Part shown: positions 1 to 7,690 of the stretch, one piece after another
How positions within the stretch are numbered: position 1 is the first letter of the stretch
Layout of the letters: the number at the start of each line of letters is the position of its first letter
DNA from: Paracoccaceae bacterium
Lineage (GTDB): Bacteria; Pseudomonadota; Alphaproteobacteria; Rhodobacterales; Rhodobacteraceae
Assembly: GCA_003545125.1 (NCBI GenBank)
Contig: DQCI01000217.1
Coordinates: forward strand, 1-11,031
Direction: 5' to 3'
DNA length: 11,031 bases
The notes under the pieces: generated by a model
Told to the model about the DNA's origin: nothing
Seen by the model: the letters and a program-made list of their open reading frames with translations, nothing else
The model's database searches: none
Translations under genes and position numbers: made by a program

Positions 1-15
1 GCCCTTTTGTGTTTT

Positions 16-83
16 GGCCCTTTTTCGGTTTGGCCCGTTTCGTATTGGGGCGTGGTCGGTCCGGGCCTTTTCGGTTCCGGCCC
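16..83. repeat. Imperfect 21-bp direct repeat bounded by GGCCC motifs
   Basis: Two related units, 16-36 and 63-83, share a T-run, CGGTT and a terminal GGCCC. The second can pair GGGCC with GGCCC (63-67 with 79-83). The region is downstream of the FAD oxidoreductase stop, so it might act in transcript termination, but no U-tract follows on the minus strand. Confidence 0.35.
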
Positions 84-119
84 TGTTGTCCAAGGGTCCC
101 GTGGATGAGCGGGCGCGGT

Positions 120-1328
120 TCAGGCGCGCTTCAACCGGTTCAGGCGCGCGCGGACCCAGGCGCGGCCACCGGAGGAGGCCATTGCCATGATCTTCTTGCG
201 GCTGAAGTCGTTGCGCAGAAGGCCGGTGACCGAGGCCGTGTCGAGCTTGGCCATGCGCCTGACCGAGGCGTTCCACTCCTTGGGGCCGTATTTGGCGATG
301 CGGGTATTGACCAGGAACCCCCACTTGTAATTGGTCTTGAGCTGGCGCCTGGCGCGATGCTCGTAGGCCTTGAGCGGTCCGTCCCGGCCCGACGTCACCG
401 CGCGCCCGAGATGTTCGCCCAGCACCCGCCCGAGCTCGATGCAGATGCGGATCCCCTCGCCGGCGGTGGGGGTGGCGAAATTGGCCGAGTCGCCGACCCG
501 GATCACATTGCCCCAGACCATCCGGTCCTCGAAAGCGACCGAGGGCAGGATGCCGGAATGCACGATCGGTTCGCCTTCGAGCTTGAGCTTGTAACGCTTC
601 AGGAGGGCTTCGTCGGCGACCACGGCGTCGAGCAGCTTGCGCGGGCTCGCGTCGGTGTCGGGCTGGATCACGCCGACGCCGATCCTGAGCGTGCCGAGCG
701 CGGTCGCGAAGGCCCAGCCATAGCCGGACGGCACCTTGGTGCCGAGAAAGATGATGCCGCGGTCGGGCGCGTTGTCGCCCAGCGGGTATTCGTATTCGGT
801 GCCCACGCCGAGCCGTTCGGGCCGCGCGGCGCTGAGACCGAGGGCACGCAGCACCGCGACATGCCAGCCGGAGGCGTCAACGATGTATCTCGACAGGATC
901 TTGCGGTTCACGCCGTCGCGCGAGCGCACGACGCTCTCGAAGCGTCCGTCGCCGAGACGGCGGGCGGAGGTGAACTTGGTGCCCAGCATGAGGTCGCGGT
1001 CCTTGTGATCGGACTGGCTGGCGAGCCATTTGTAGAGCCGGGGCGTGTCGAGGATGGCGGGCAGGTTGCCCTTGAGCGGGATGATCGCGTGGGCCTCGTC
1101 GGCATAGGCCTCGTTGACCTCGAGCACGTTGTACATCTCGGGCGGAATGCCCAGGCGGTCGTTGTCGTCCGTCCAGCAGCCGCCGGAAGTGCGGATCGGC
1201 AGGCCGATCTCCTGGTCCTGGTGGACGATGACGGTCTTGACATCGTCGGGCAGGCGAGAGGCGACCGAGAGGCCGGCCGGGCCGCCACCGACGATCAGCA
1301 CGTCGCAGGTAAGGGGGGCTTCGACCAT
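120..1328 (-). CDS. Geranylgeranyl-reductase-family FAD-dependent oxidoreductase
   Basis: A 402-residue flavoprotein, probably cytosolic or membrane-peripheral, expected to reduce or hydroxylate a lipid-like or other small substrate. The N-terminus has the Rossmann FAD motif VGGGPAGL (residues 13-20). The mid-region has VDASG (150-154) and SGYGWAFA (201-208), similar to the YxWxFP substrate-site motif of geranylgeranyl reductases. A second FAD motif, GDSANFATPTAGEGI (279-293), follows. The segment IGLPIRTSGG (41-50) resembles the IGxPVRC region of archaeal-type geranylgeranyl reductases. Length is normal for the family and nothing is missing. The start is ATG with AAGGA six bases upstream (plus strand 1335-1339). 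It is transcribed away from the tRNA gene and appears monocistronic in this window. The family assignment is fairly sure; the substrate is unknown. It does not look like a typical BchP, and a FixC-like or hydroxylase role cannot be excluded. Confidence 0.8.
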   Translation of the reverse strand: MVEAPLTCDVLIVGGGPAGLSVASRLPDDVKTVIVHQDQEIGLPIRTSGGCWTDDNDRLGIPPEMYNVLEVNEAYADEAHAIIPLKGNLPAILDTPRLYKWLASQSDHKDRDLMLGTKFTSARRLGDGRFESVVRSRDGVNRKILSRYIVDASGWHVAVLRALGLSAARPERLGVGTEYEYPLGDNAPDRGIIFLGTKVPSGYGWAFATALGTLRIGVGVIQPDTDASPRKLLDAVVADEALLKRYKLKLEGEPIVHSGILPSVAFEDRMVWGNVIRVGDSANFATPTAGEGIRICIELGRVLGEHLGRAVTSGRDGPLKAYEHRARRQLKTNYKWGFLVNTRIAKYGPKEWNASVRRMAKLDTASVTGLLRNDFSRKKIMAMASSGGRAWVRARLNRLKRA

Positions 1329-1462
1329 TTGGGTTCCTTGGAAAACGGGGGTCGGGACGGCAAAATGCGGTTTCAGCGCAAGCTACCGGCGGCGGCTGGG
1401 AGTGTCTACGCCCGGCGCCGCCCGAGGAGGCAAAATCCCCCGCCTGGCGCCGGATTTTTCGC

Positions 1463-1491
1463 TTGCAACGCCCCCGGCCCTCGCCTAAACA
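1463..1491 (+). promoter_or_regulatory. Possible sigma-70-type promoter for tRNA-Ala
   Basis: TTGCAA (1463-1468) and TAAACA (1486-1491) are 17 bases apart and end 31 bases before the mature 5' end of the tRNA. The spacing and position fit a housekeeping promoter with a short leader. The match to consensus is only partial, and the surrounding GC-rich sequence makes chance matches possible. Confidence 0.35.
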
Positions 1492-1522
1492 CCGCGCACG
1501 CGGCCCGAGGCCGCACCCGGAT

Positions 1523-1598
<76 letters not shown>

Positions 1599-1757
1599 AA
1601 CACCATTGAAAACAAACGGGAAAATGGCGCTTCCGAGATTTCGCGCACCAAACGGCGCACCAATCCGAAGATGCTTGATACGGGTTCGGACCGGACGGTT
1701 TCGCCGCGCCCGGCCGGCGTTGGCGATCACTGCGGACGGTCGATCAGCGAACAAACG

Positions 1758-1769
1758 CGCGTATACGCG
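1758..1769. repeat. 12-bp perfect palindrome at the end of hsdR
   Basis: CGCGTATACGCG reads the same on both strands. It ends one base before the complement of the hsdR stop codon (1770-1772). There is no adjacent T-run on either strand, so it is a poor intrinsic terminator. It could be a protein-binding site or chance. Confidence 0.4.
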
Positions 1770-4742
1770 TCAAACCTGCGCTTCTTGTGCTTGCCGCTGC
1801 GCCCGTTTGAAGAAGTGCCGCGTTGCCTGCTCGCGGGCATCTTTGTCGGTCATCACGATGTTTCGCATCTCGTTGTCCTGCTGGAACGTTTTCACCATGC
1901 CTTGGAAAAATGCCTGCGAGAATGCGTTGTAGACCACGTCAGCAGGGTTCTTTCGGATCATTTCGACCATCTCTTCGTCCATGATCTCGCGTGTCACGCG
2001 CTCGAAGCGCATGAAGTCTTCACGGGAAAAATTGGTGTCGTGTCGTTCATTGAATGCTTCGATGATCTCGGAAAGCGACTTCTCTTCTTCCTCGGTGTAT
2101 GGGTTCGCGCCGAACTCGGATATCGGTTTGAGCGTGGCGGTTTCCCCGGGAAGCAAGGATGCGCGACCCTCGGCGCCTTTCTCCAACTTGAATGCAGCGA
2201 GGCTCAACATGTCATCGGTAATCGTGATGTCGGCCGGCACATCGCGCGACGGTAACAGGCGAGACAGCCACGACGTGTAGACATAGAGCTTTTCCAGCCA
2301 CGGGTCGTTGAGGGCGACCACCTGTGCAACGAACGCGTAGAACCGCTGATAGCTTTTCAGAAGCTGGCGGAACTCCTCCTGTTCGGCCTCGTCGTCGTCG
2401 AGGACAAACCGCTCCACGGCGAGGCGGACGGTACCTTCTAGCGCGAGGCGGTCCTCCTTGTTCAGTTCGCCCTTGAAGAAGAAATCCGCGAACTTTTCGG
2501 CTTCCTCCCTGACGACATAGACGGAGGACGAAATGCGTTGCTCAAGGTCGTACACTTGGTTCAGGTTGGTCCGTTCTTCGAGAGCGGTCACCTCGAAGAA
2601 GGGTGAAAACGCGTCCTTGATGTCGTCAATCGTGTTCTGGAAGTCGAGGACGAAGGTGTTCCGCTTGTCGGGGTGCATCCGGTTCAAACGGGACAGTGTT
2701 TGCACCGCCTGCAATCCAGCGAGCTTCTTGTCCACGTACATCGCCACCAGTTTCGGTTGATCGAAACCTGTCTGGTACTTTTCCGCGACAACGAGGATCT
2801 GATACTCATCGGTGTCAAACTTCTTCGGCAGTTCGGTTTCGGCGAACCCGTTCGCCGTCGCCTCGGTCCAGTTGGTGCCGTCGATGTCCAGATCGCCCGA
2901 GAATGCCACCAGCGCCTTAAGGTCCATGTATCCCTTGTCGTCGATGTACTCGTTCAATCGTTGCCAGTACCGCAGGGCGTGTTCCCGGCTTTGGGTGACG
3001 ACCATCGCCTTGGCCTTGCCTTTGATGTCCGACGCAACATGTCGACGGAAATGCTCAACGATCACCTCGACCTTCTGATCGATTGCGCTGGGATGAAGCG
3101 ACGCGAACCGGGCCACGCGGGCCTGCGCCCTCCGACCTTCGAACGCGGGATCATCCTCAATTGCTTTCTCCAGTTGGTAGTAGGCCGTGTAGGTCATGTA
3201 GTTCTGAAGCACGTCCAGAATGAAGCCTTCCTCAATGGCCTGACGCATCGAGTAGAGATGGAATGGGTGTGGTTTCCCGTCCGCCCCGATGCGCCCGAAC
3301 CGTTCGAGCGTCACGTTGCGGGGTGTCGCGGTGAAGGCAAAAAACGAGATGTTCTTTTGCGGGCCGCGCGCCTTCTGAAACGCCAAGACCATGTCCTCGA
3401 TGTCATCGGAACTGGTCGCCTCACGTGTGAGCGCGTCGGTCATGGCCTGCGCCGCCTTGCCTGACTGCGATGAATGTGCCTCGTCGATGATCACCGCGAA
3501 ATTCCGTCCGGACTGGCCTGAAATCGCCGCAAGATGCTCGGTGCCGAACTTCTGGATTGTCGTGATGATGATCCGGGCGCCATTCAGGATCGCGTCTTTC
3601 AGGTCGCGGGACGTACCGTCAATCTTCTTCACCACGCCCGCGGTCTGCGCGAACCCGCCGATGGTGTTTTGCAACTGACGATCCAACACGAGCCGATCCG
3701 TCACGATGACTGCCGCGTCGAACAGCGGGCTGTCCATCTCGTCATGCAGGTTGATGATCTGATGCGCCGTCCACGCGATGGTATTGGACTTGCCCGATCC
3801 TGCGCTGTGCTGGATCAGATAGTTGTGCCCTGCGCCTTGCGTTCTCGCATCCAGCAGCACCTTGCGCACCGTGTCGAGCTGTTGGAACCGCGGGAAGATC
3901 AGCACCTCTTTTCCGTTCCCGCGTTCGAGGTGGATGAGCCGCCCGATCAGATCAAGCAGGACCTCGCGCGAGAACACCGCGCGTCCTTCAGGTAGGTGCT
4001 TGTAGAGATAGGCTACCCGGTTCTCGCCCGGCACATCCGGGTTTCCGGCGCCGCCATCCCGGCCCCGGTTGAAGGGCAGGAAGCGGGTCTTGCCGTTCAT
4101 CAGACGGGTGGTCATCGACACATTGTCTTGATCCACCGCGAAGTGGACGATGGCACCACGTTTGAAGGTCAACAGGGGCTCGCCGGCCGGCGATCGGTCC
4201 TGCCGATACTGCCTTTCGGCGTGCTTGACGTTCTGCCCGGTCAGCAGGTTTTTTACCTCAAGCGTCGCGACCGGGATGCCGTTCACGAAGATCGCGAGGT
4301 CGATTGCGTTCTTGTTTTTCGTGGAATAGGTCACCTGACGCATCACCGACAGGATGTTCGCCTCGTATAGACGCGTGAGGTCTGGGTTCAGGTTCGACGC
4401 GGGCTTGAAGAAGCACAACGCGAAATGGATGTTCGGCACCAGCTTTATGCCTTGCCGCAGCACAACGTGGGTCGGGTTGTCCTTGAGTGCGGTGTCGAGG
4501 CGCTTCAGGATTTCCGCCTCGGCCTGCGCCGGATAGTGATCTTGCAACGTTTGCCACGCCTCGGGCTGCGTCGCCTTGAGGAAGCGGAACAGTAACTCGC
4601 TGTCGAGCGCGTGGGCGATGTCATAGTGGGATGTGCAATCGCGTTCGACGTACCCCAGATCGCCGGTGAGGCAGGCGACTATGTGCTCCTCGAAGACCTT
4701 TTCCTGATGAATGTCGGCAGTGGTGTGGGAATGGTCAGACAT
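1770..4742 (-). CDS. hsdR: Type I restriction endonuclease, R (motor/nuclease) subunit HsdR
   Basis: A 990-residue protein, expected to translocate DNA with ATP and cut it at a distance when bound to an HsdM2-HsdS complex. The N-terminal nuclease core is visible as IDLAIF...LEVKN, with D148, E162 and K164 forming the PD-(D/E)XK site. The SF2 motor follows: Walker A SAGSGKS (313-319), IIDEAH (418-423), FTATP (470-474), QTGFDQP (657-663) and QTLSRLNR (681-688). The C-terminal third is the usual helical region. Length and motifs are complete. I chose the ATG at 4742, which overlaps the end of the HNH gene by eight bases; a GTG start at 4778 would add 12 residues and enlarge the overlap. The ribosome site in front is weak, so translational coupling is likely. 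It is the last gene of the chain. No hsdM is visible, so activity needs a methylase subunit from elsewhere. Confidence 0.95.
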   Translation of the reverse strand: MSDHSHTTADIHQEKVFEEHIVACLTGDLGYVERDCTSHYDIAHALDSELLFRFLKATQPEAWQTLQDHYPAQAEAEILKRLDTALKDNPTHVVLRQGIKLVPNIHFALCFFKPASNLNPDLTRLYEANILSVMRQVTYSTKNKNAIDLAIFVNGIPVATLEVKNLLTGQNVKHAERQYRQDRSPAGEPLLTFKRGAIVHFAVDQDNVSMTTRLMNGKTRFLPFNRGRDGGAGNPDVPGENRVAYLYKHLPEGRAVFSREVLLDLIGRLIHLERGNGKEVLIFPRFQQLDTVRKVLLDARTQGAGHNYLIQHSAGSGKSNTIAWTAHQIINLHDEMDSPLFDAAVIVTDRLVLDRQLQNTIGGFAQTAGVVKKIDGTSRDLKDAILNGARIIITTIQKFGTEHLAAISGQSGRNFAVIIDEAHSSQSGKAAQAMTDALTREATSSDDIEDMVLAFQKARGPQKNISFFAFTATPRNVTLERFGRIGADGKPHPFHLYSMRQAIEEGFILDVLQNYMTYTAYYQLEKAIEDDPAFEGRRAQARVARFASLHPSAIDQKVEVIVEHFRRHVASDIKGKAKAMVVTQSREHALRYWQRLNEYIDDKGYMDLKALVAFSGDLDIDGTNWTEATANGFAETELPKKFDTDEYQILVVAEKYQTGFDQPKLVAMYVDKKLAGLQAVQTLSRLNRMHPDKRNTFVLDFQNTIDDIKDAFSPFFEVTALEERTNLNQVYDLEQRISSSVYVVREEAEKFADFFFKGELNKEDRLALEGTVRLAVERFVLDDDEAEQEEFRQLLKSYQRFYAFVAQVVALNDPWLEKLYVYTSWLSRLLPSRDVPADITITDDMLSLAAFKLEKGAEGRASLLPGETATLKPISEFGANPYTEEEEKSLSEIIEAFNERHDTNFSREDFMRFERVTREIMDEEMVEMIRKNPADVVYNAFSQAFFQGMVKTFQQDNEMRNIVMTDKDAREQATRHFFKRAQRQAQEAQV

Positions 4743-5658
4743 GGGTGTCTGCTTTCTGAAACTGGATGAAATGGACACGTAATGGTTCGGGCGCGACCTT
4801 GTGGTCGATCACCTTGCCTTCGAACGCGGTGAAGGAACGGTCGGTGACCTGTTTTGACAACCTGACCTTGTTGTTGTCCGGATCGATGCTCCACAGCATA
4901 GCGTCGAACATCGAATGTAGGTCGCGCCGCAACAGCAGCCCATTTTCGGGTCTGTCCCGGAAAGGATCACCTGTGTGGGGTAGCACGTGCGCCGCCTCCA
5001 GTGCCTCGGGCACACTGCAACCGGTCAGGGCACATCGACCGCCATAGAGGTCAAACAGGCTCGCCCGAAACTCCGCTTGTACCGGCCGCGCCTTGCGCCA
5101 GTTCAGGCGCCGGTCGGCAAGGTCGCGCAGCACGTCTTCTTTGTGCTCCCGGATTTCACCTGCCCAATCCGACTGGCCCGCATAGCGCACCTCGTCGTGG
5201 AGTTCGGCCGCCCGACTTTCAACCAGCGCCATGAAGTCGCGGTAGGCGTCGTCTTCGAGCAAGTAGGTGCGATGCGCACGTGATTTGCGCACCTGATCCA
5301 GAAGGCTCGATCCGGTTGGGCCATCGCCCAAGGCGCGATATCCGAACGGGCGCGCCACGCGCTCTACGTCCCGCAACTCAATGGCGAGGAACTCGCCGGT
5401 CTCACGTGCCGATCCCGCGTGCGCTTTCGCCGTCAAGCCCCACCCGCGCCCGAACTGGTCGTCCTCATGCGTCCAGACCCATAGCTCGTCGCCGGCATCG
5501 ATGGGTGGCGCATCCTGAAACTGCCCAGACACGACCCTGACCGGACCTGTTGCCGGGATGAGGACTTCACCGCCCTCCCATTCGAACGCCGATGCGGGAC
5601 GGCATACGCCCCCGGGGCAATGCTTTTCGCCGTTCACCTTGAGGAAGTAACGGTTCAC
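4735..5658 (-). CDS. HNH endonuclease encoded between hsdS and hsdR
   Basis: A 307-residue protein with a C-terminal HNH nuclease domain of the HNH_2 type. CALTGC (209-214) comes first, then AAHVLPH with H224, ENGLLLRRDLH with N239 and H248, and SMFD. All the expected H-N-H residues are present. The N-terminal half (about 1-110) contains CPGGVC (14-19), a run of short predicted beta strands and DELWVWTHEDDQFGRGWGL (57-75). I do not recognise it firmly; it could be a PUA/EVE-like DNA-base or nucleotide reader, which is speculation. Residues 110-205 look helical. The GTG start at 5658 forms a GTGA overlap with the hsdS stop, with AGGAGG ten bases upstream. A longer open frame to 6021 exists, but the extra part is antisense-free shadow of hsdS with biased composition. 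Its 3' end overlaps hsdR by eight bases. Inferred role: an accessory or modification-sensitive nuclease co-expressed with the type I system. Confidence 0.82.
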   Translation of the reverse strand: MNRYFLKVNGEKHCPGGVCRPASAFEWEGGEVLIPATGPVRVVSGQFQDAPPIDAGDELWVWTHEDDQFGRGWGLTAKAHAGSARETGEFLAIELRDVERVARPFGYRALGDGPTGSSLLDQVRKSRAHRTYLLEDDAYRDFMALVESRAAELHDEVRYAGQSDWAGEIREHKEDVLRDLADRRLNWRKARPVQAEFRASLFDLYGGRCALTGCSVPEALEAAHVLPHTGDPFRDRPENGLLLRRDLHSMFDAMLWSIDPDNNKVRLSKQVTDRSFTAFEGKVIDHKVAPEPLRVHFIQFQKADTHV

Positions 5659-6983
5659 GCCTCCATGTCCTCCTGAATGGCTTCGAGGCGACGGTCGGTG
5701 GTGCCGGATTTTGTGTGGGTTTCCACGTCGATCTGCCCGGTTACAGCGGCGGTGATCAGAGCAGATCGGTATTCCATTAAGCGGTCGATAGACATGGTCA
5801 ATGCGATAGAAGACTGTCGGAAAATGCGGATCGTCGCAGATAGTCGCGCGGTGATCCGGTCCTGTTCCTCTAGTGGCGGCAGCGGTGTTCGGAACGATCG
5901 AATATCTGGCATATAGATTGTTTGGTGAGTTGACCCCATCATCAAACGCCGGAACTCGGGTTTCATCGCACGGAGGACGTAATACAGAAATAGCGGTCTG
6001 ATCCGATTGCTGCAGATCCATGCCGCGAAGTCCTGCGTGGTCGCCATCGGTATCGTCAGGATCGCAGGGAAGCCAACTGAGGCGGTGCGTGAGAGGATTA
6101 CCGTATCTTTGGGGAGGAGCCGTGCAGCTGAGTTCTCCATCCCGATTTCGCTGATCTTTTCCGAGGTTTCTGAGACAAAGATCTTGCCGCCGTCACGTAG
6201 TTGCCAAACATCTGAAAGCGACACCCACGGAACAATGCAGTCTTCTGGAAGCCAGAAGTCATCAACCTTGCGACTGGGCGTGTGGCCGGTCTCTTGGCGC
6301 GCGACGTGGGTGAACTTGGGGGCGAACCAGTGACTAGGGATTTCACCAATCCACTCGACGCCGGAGTGCTTCTTTTCGTGTGGTAGGTTCTTTCCCGTGA
6401 CGTGTTCAACAAAGGTCCCCTCTTCGCGTTCCCCCAACAACGCCACCAAGCGCCGCTTTTTTTCGATCAGCAGGTCAATTCTTGTGGTCTCACGGTCCAA
6501 AAAATCGGCGATTTTGAGTTGGGATGAAAGTTCGGTGATGCGAAGCGGAAAATCCAGAACTGCACGTTCTGACACTCGGCGCAATCCGCCCGCGCCGGTC
6601 ATGCTTGAAATCGCCGCGTGTCTGAAGTCTTCCGAACTGAACAGGTAGCGCAAGTAGCGGGCGTCGATGCCAAAATCGTGGGGACGGAAAACAAGCACTT
6701 CAGACGTTGCGAACCCGGCGCCATTTTCGAGATCTCGGGCAATTGCTTTTTTCCCGTTCTCAAAGCACGGCGTTACCTTCGCCAGTAGAACATCACCGTC
6801 TTCGAAATAGTTGTACGAACCGGAAGCGACCTCCGAGAACGACTTCGTTTCGAGGCTTTGAAGGCCGCCAAGACCTTCTAACAACGCGTCCATGGGGGCG
6901 AAAGACACCAAAGCATCAGGGTCGCGTTTGAACTTCGGAGCCACACGCGGCGCTGTGGTCACAACAAAACGAAGGCGTTTCAC
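5655..6983 (-). CDS. hsdS: Type I restriction-modification specificity subunit HsdS
   Basis: A 442-residue specificity subunit, expected to recognise a bipartite DNA target and anchor HsdM and HsdR. The two-half layout is clear. Target recognition domain 1 (about 1-150) is followed by a conserved helical spacer, SSQLKIADFLDRETTRIDLLIEKK in part at 153-176. GVEWIGEIPSHW (208-219) opens the second half, domain 2 runs to about 366, and PLPPLEEQDRI (367-377) leads into the second helix. The tail has YRSALITAAVTGQIDV (405-420), typical of intact HsdS proteins. Length is normal and there is no frameshift. The start is GTG at 6983, supported by AGGAGGTGG at plus-strand 6988-6996 and by a GTGA overlap with the small ORF upstream. 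The GTGA at the other end joins it to the HNH gene. GC content is visibly lower than in the flanking operons, consistent with transfer. The target sequence cannot be predicted. Confidence 0.93.
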   Translation of the reverse strand: MKRLRFVVTTAPRVAPKFKRDPDALVSFAPMDALLEGLGGLQSLETKSFSEVASGSYNYFEDGDVLLAKVTPCFENGKKAIARDLENGAGFATSEVLVFRPHDFGIDARYLRYLFSSEDFRHAAISSMTGAGGLRRVSERAVLDFPLRITELSSQLKIADFLDRETTRIDLLIEKKRRLVALLGEREEGTFVEHVTGKNLPHEKKHSGVEWIGEIPSHWFAPKFTHVARQETGHTPSRKVDDFWLPEDCIVPWVSLSDVWQLRDGGKIFVSETSEKISEIGMENSAARLLPKDTVILSRTASVGFPAILTIPMATTQDFAAWICSNRIRPLFLYYVLRAMKPEFRRLMMGSTHQTIYMPDIRSFRTPLPPLEEQDRITARLSATIRIFRQSSIALTMSIDRLMEYRSALITAAVTGQIDVETHTKSGTTDRRLEAIQEDMEA

Positions 6984-7096
6984 TTGACCACCTCCTGCGA
7001 AAGACCCGCTATTACTGCTTCCTGCTCTTTCAACTCAGCGTCGATCTTTTCTCGAAGTCGGAGTGTGATCGGTCCTGTTCTCGTGGCAATTGTCAT
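6980..7096 (-). CDS. Small 38-residue ORF coupled to hsdS
   Basis: A short hydrophilic protein with a charged, probably helical stretch LRLREKIDAELKEQEAVIAG (13-32). I do not recognise the family. ATG at 7096 overlaps the stop of the Abi remnant as ATGA, and AAGGTGG lies four bases upstream (plus strand 7101-7107). Its own stop overlaps the hsdS start as GTGA. This placement and the good ribosome site argue for a translated gene. An alternative start at 7204 would lie inside the Abi frame and is less likely. It could be a small partner of the Abi or Hsd proteins, or a leader peptide that couples translation into hsdS. Confidence 0.55.
   Translation of the reverse strand: MTIATRTGPITLRLREKIDAELKEQEAVIAGLSQEVVK
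6988..6996 (-). promoter_or_regulatory. Strong ribosome binding site of hsdS
   Basis: AGGAGGTGG on the minus strand, seven bases from its AGGAGG core to the GTG at 6983. It supports the GTG start and lies inside the 38-residue ORF, so hsdS may be translated both by coupling and by direct initiation. Confidence 0.75.
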
Positions 7097-7284
7097 CCAT
7101 CCACCTTCCAACAGGTCCGAGTTCGCCAGTCCTCGGGAAAGCCCATACTCGCCGGATCGGCCAGGGGGCATTCGTCGATCAGGGCGACGATACGTTTCCG
7201 CCATTCATTTCCCGGTGCGATGATCAACAAAAGGTACCACTGTAAATACTTGTCACCGTTTTGCATGCAGTCCTTTGCCATCAT
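7093..7284 (-). pseudogene. C-terminal remnant of an Abi-type abortive infection protein
   Basis: The last ~45 residues contain LLLIIAPGNEWRKRI, a proline-containing linker and MGFPEDW near the end. These match my memory of the C-terminus of Abi_2-family (AbiD/AbiF-like) proteins, which normally have about 300 residues. Only 63 codons remain from the first ATG. The frame stays open upstream to a stop at 7348-7350, but that extra sequence does not resemble the family. The break therefore lies near 7230-7290. The product is probably non-functional, but its 3' end still supplies the ATGA junction for the small ORF. Alternatives are a genuine small ORF or a misassigned family. Confidence 0.5.
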
Positions 7285-7690
7285 CTTGTCACTCGCGTGG
7301 GTGACCAGGGGTCTCTGAAACTCGGAAGCCGAGTGTGTGTTGTGACCTCAAGGGGTGGCTGAACCGGGCCCGGGACGCGGCTGAGGCGGCGGACCCGACG
7401 TTGCCCAGAGGGCATGAGTTTTTTGGAAAGCGGCCGTTTGCCGCGGTCGAAGCCAAGGACGGAGTCTCGGACAAAGCGGCCCGATGCTCTCGCAGCGGAG
7501 TTTGGCTCAAGGCCCGGAAGCCAATCCGGCAAGGACCTCGGCCATCTCGACGGGTCGCCACGGGCATTCCCAAACTGGCCATTGCGCAGCTAGACAACTG
7601 ACGTGCCAAGCCTGCAACTGCAACTCCACCCGCGTGGTGCATAAGGACCCATTGTCGCGGAAGGTCGGCCCGAGATTTCAGCCTGCGACC
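7285..7690. other. Unassigned intergenic stretch between gatZ-like gene and restriction block
   Basis: About 400 bases without a supportable gene. Short frames on both strands have arginine/proline-rich, shadow-like translations. Visible structures are a GTCAC/GTGAC inverted repeat (7288-7305), a six-bp hairpin ACTCGG-AAG-CCGAGT (7320-7334) and a GCGGC-CGTTT-GCCGC hairpin (7430-7444). There is also a short direct repeat of CTGCAA near 7613-7624. None is followed by a convincing T-run. The stretch probably contains the end of the sugar operon transcript and the breakpoint of the restriction block. Confidence 0.5.

Noticed and set aside
4743..4778. GTG start adding 12 residues to HsdR
   Set aside because: The ATG at 4742 gives the usual short overlap with the upstream gene and the added residues show no family similarity; not fully excluded.
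5659..6021. N-terminal extension of the HNH protein by 121 residues
   Set aside because: It lies wholly within hsdS in another frame with an Arg/His/Pro-rich shadow composition; the GTG at 5658 has a GTGA overlap and a ribosome site.
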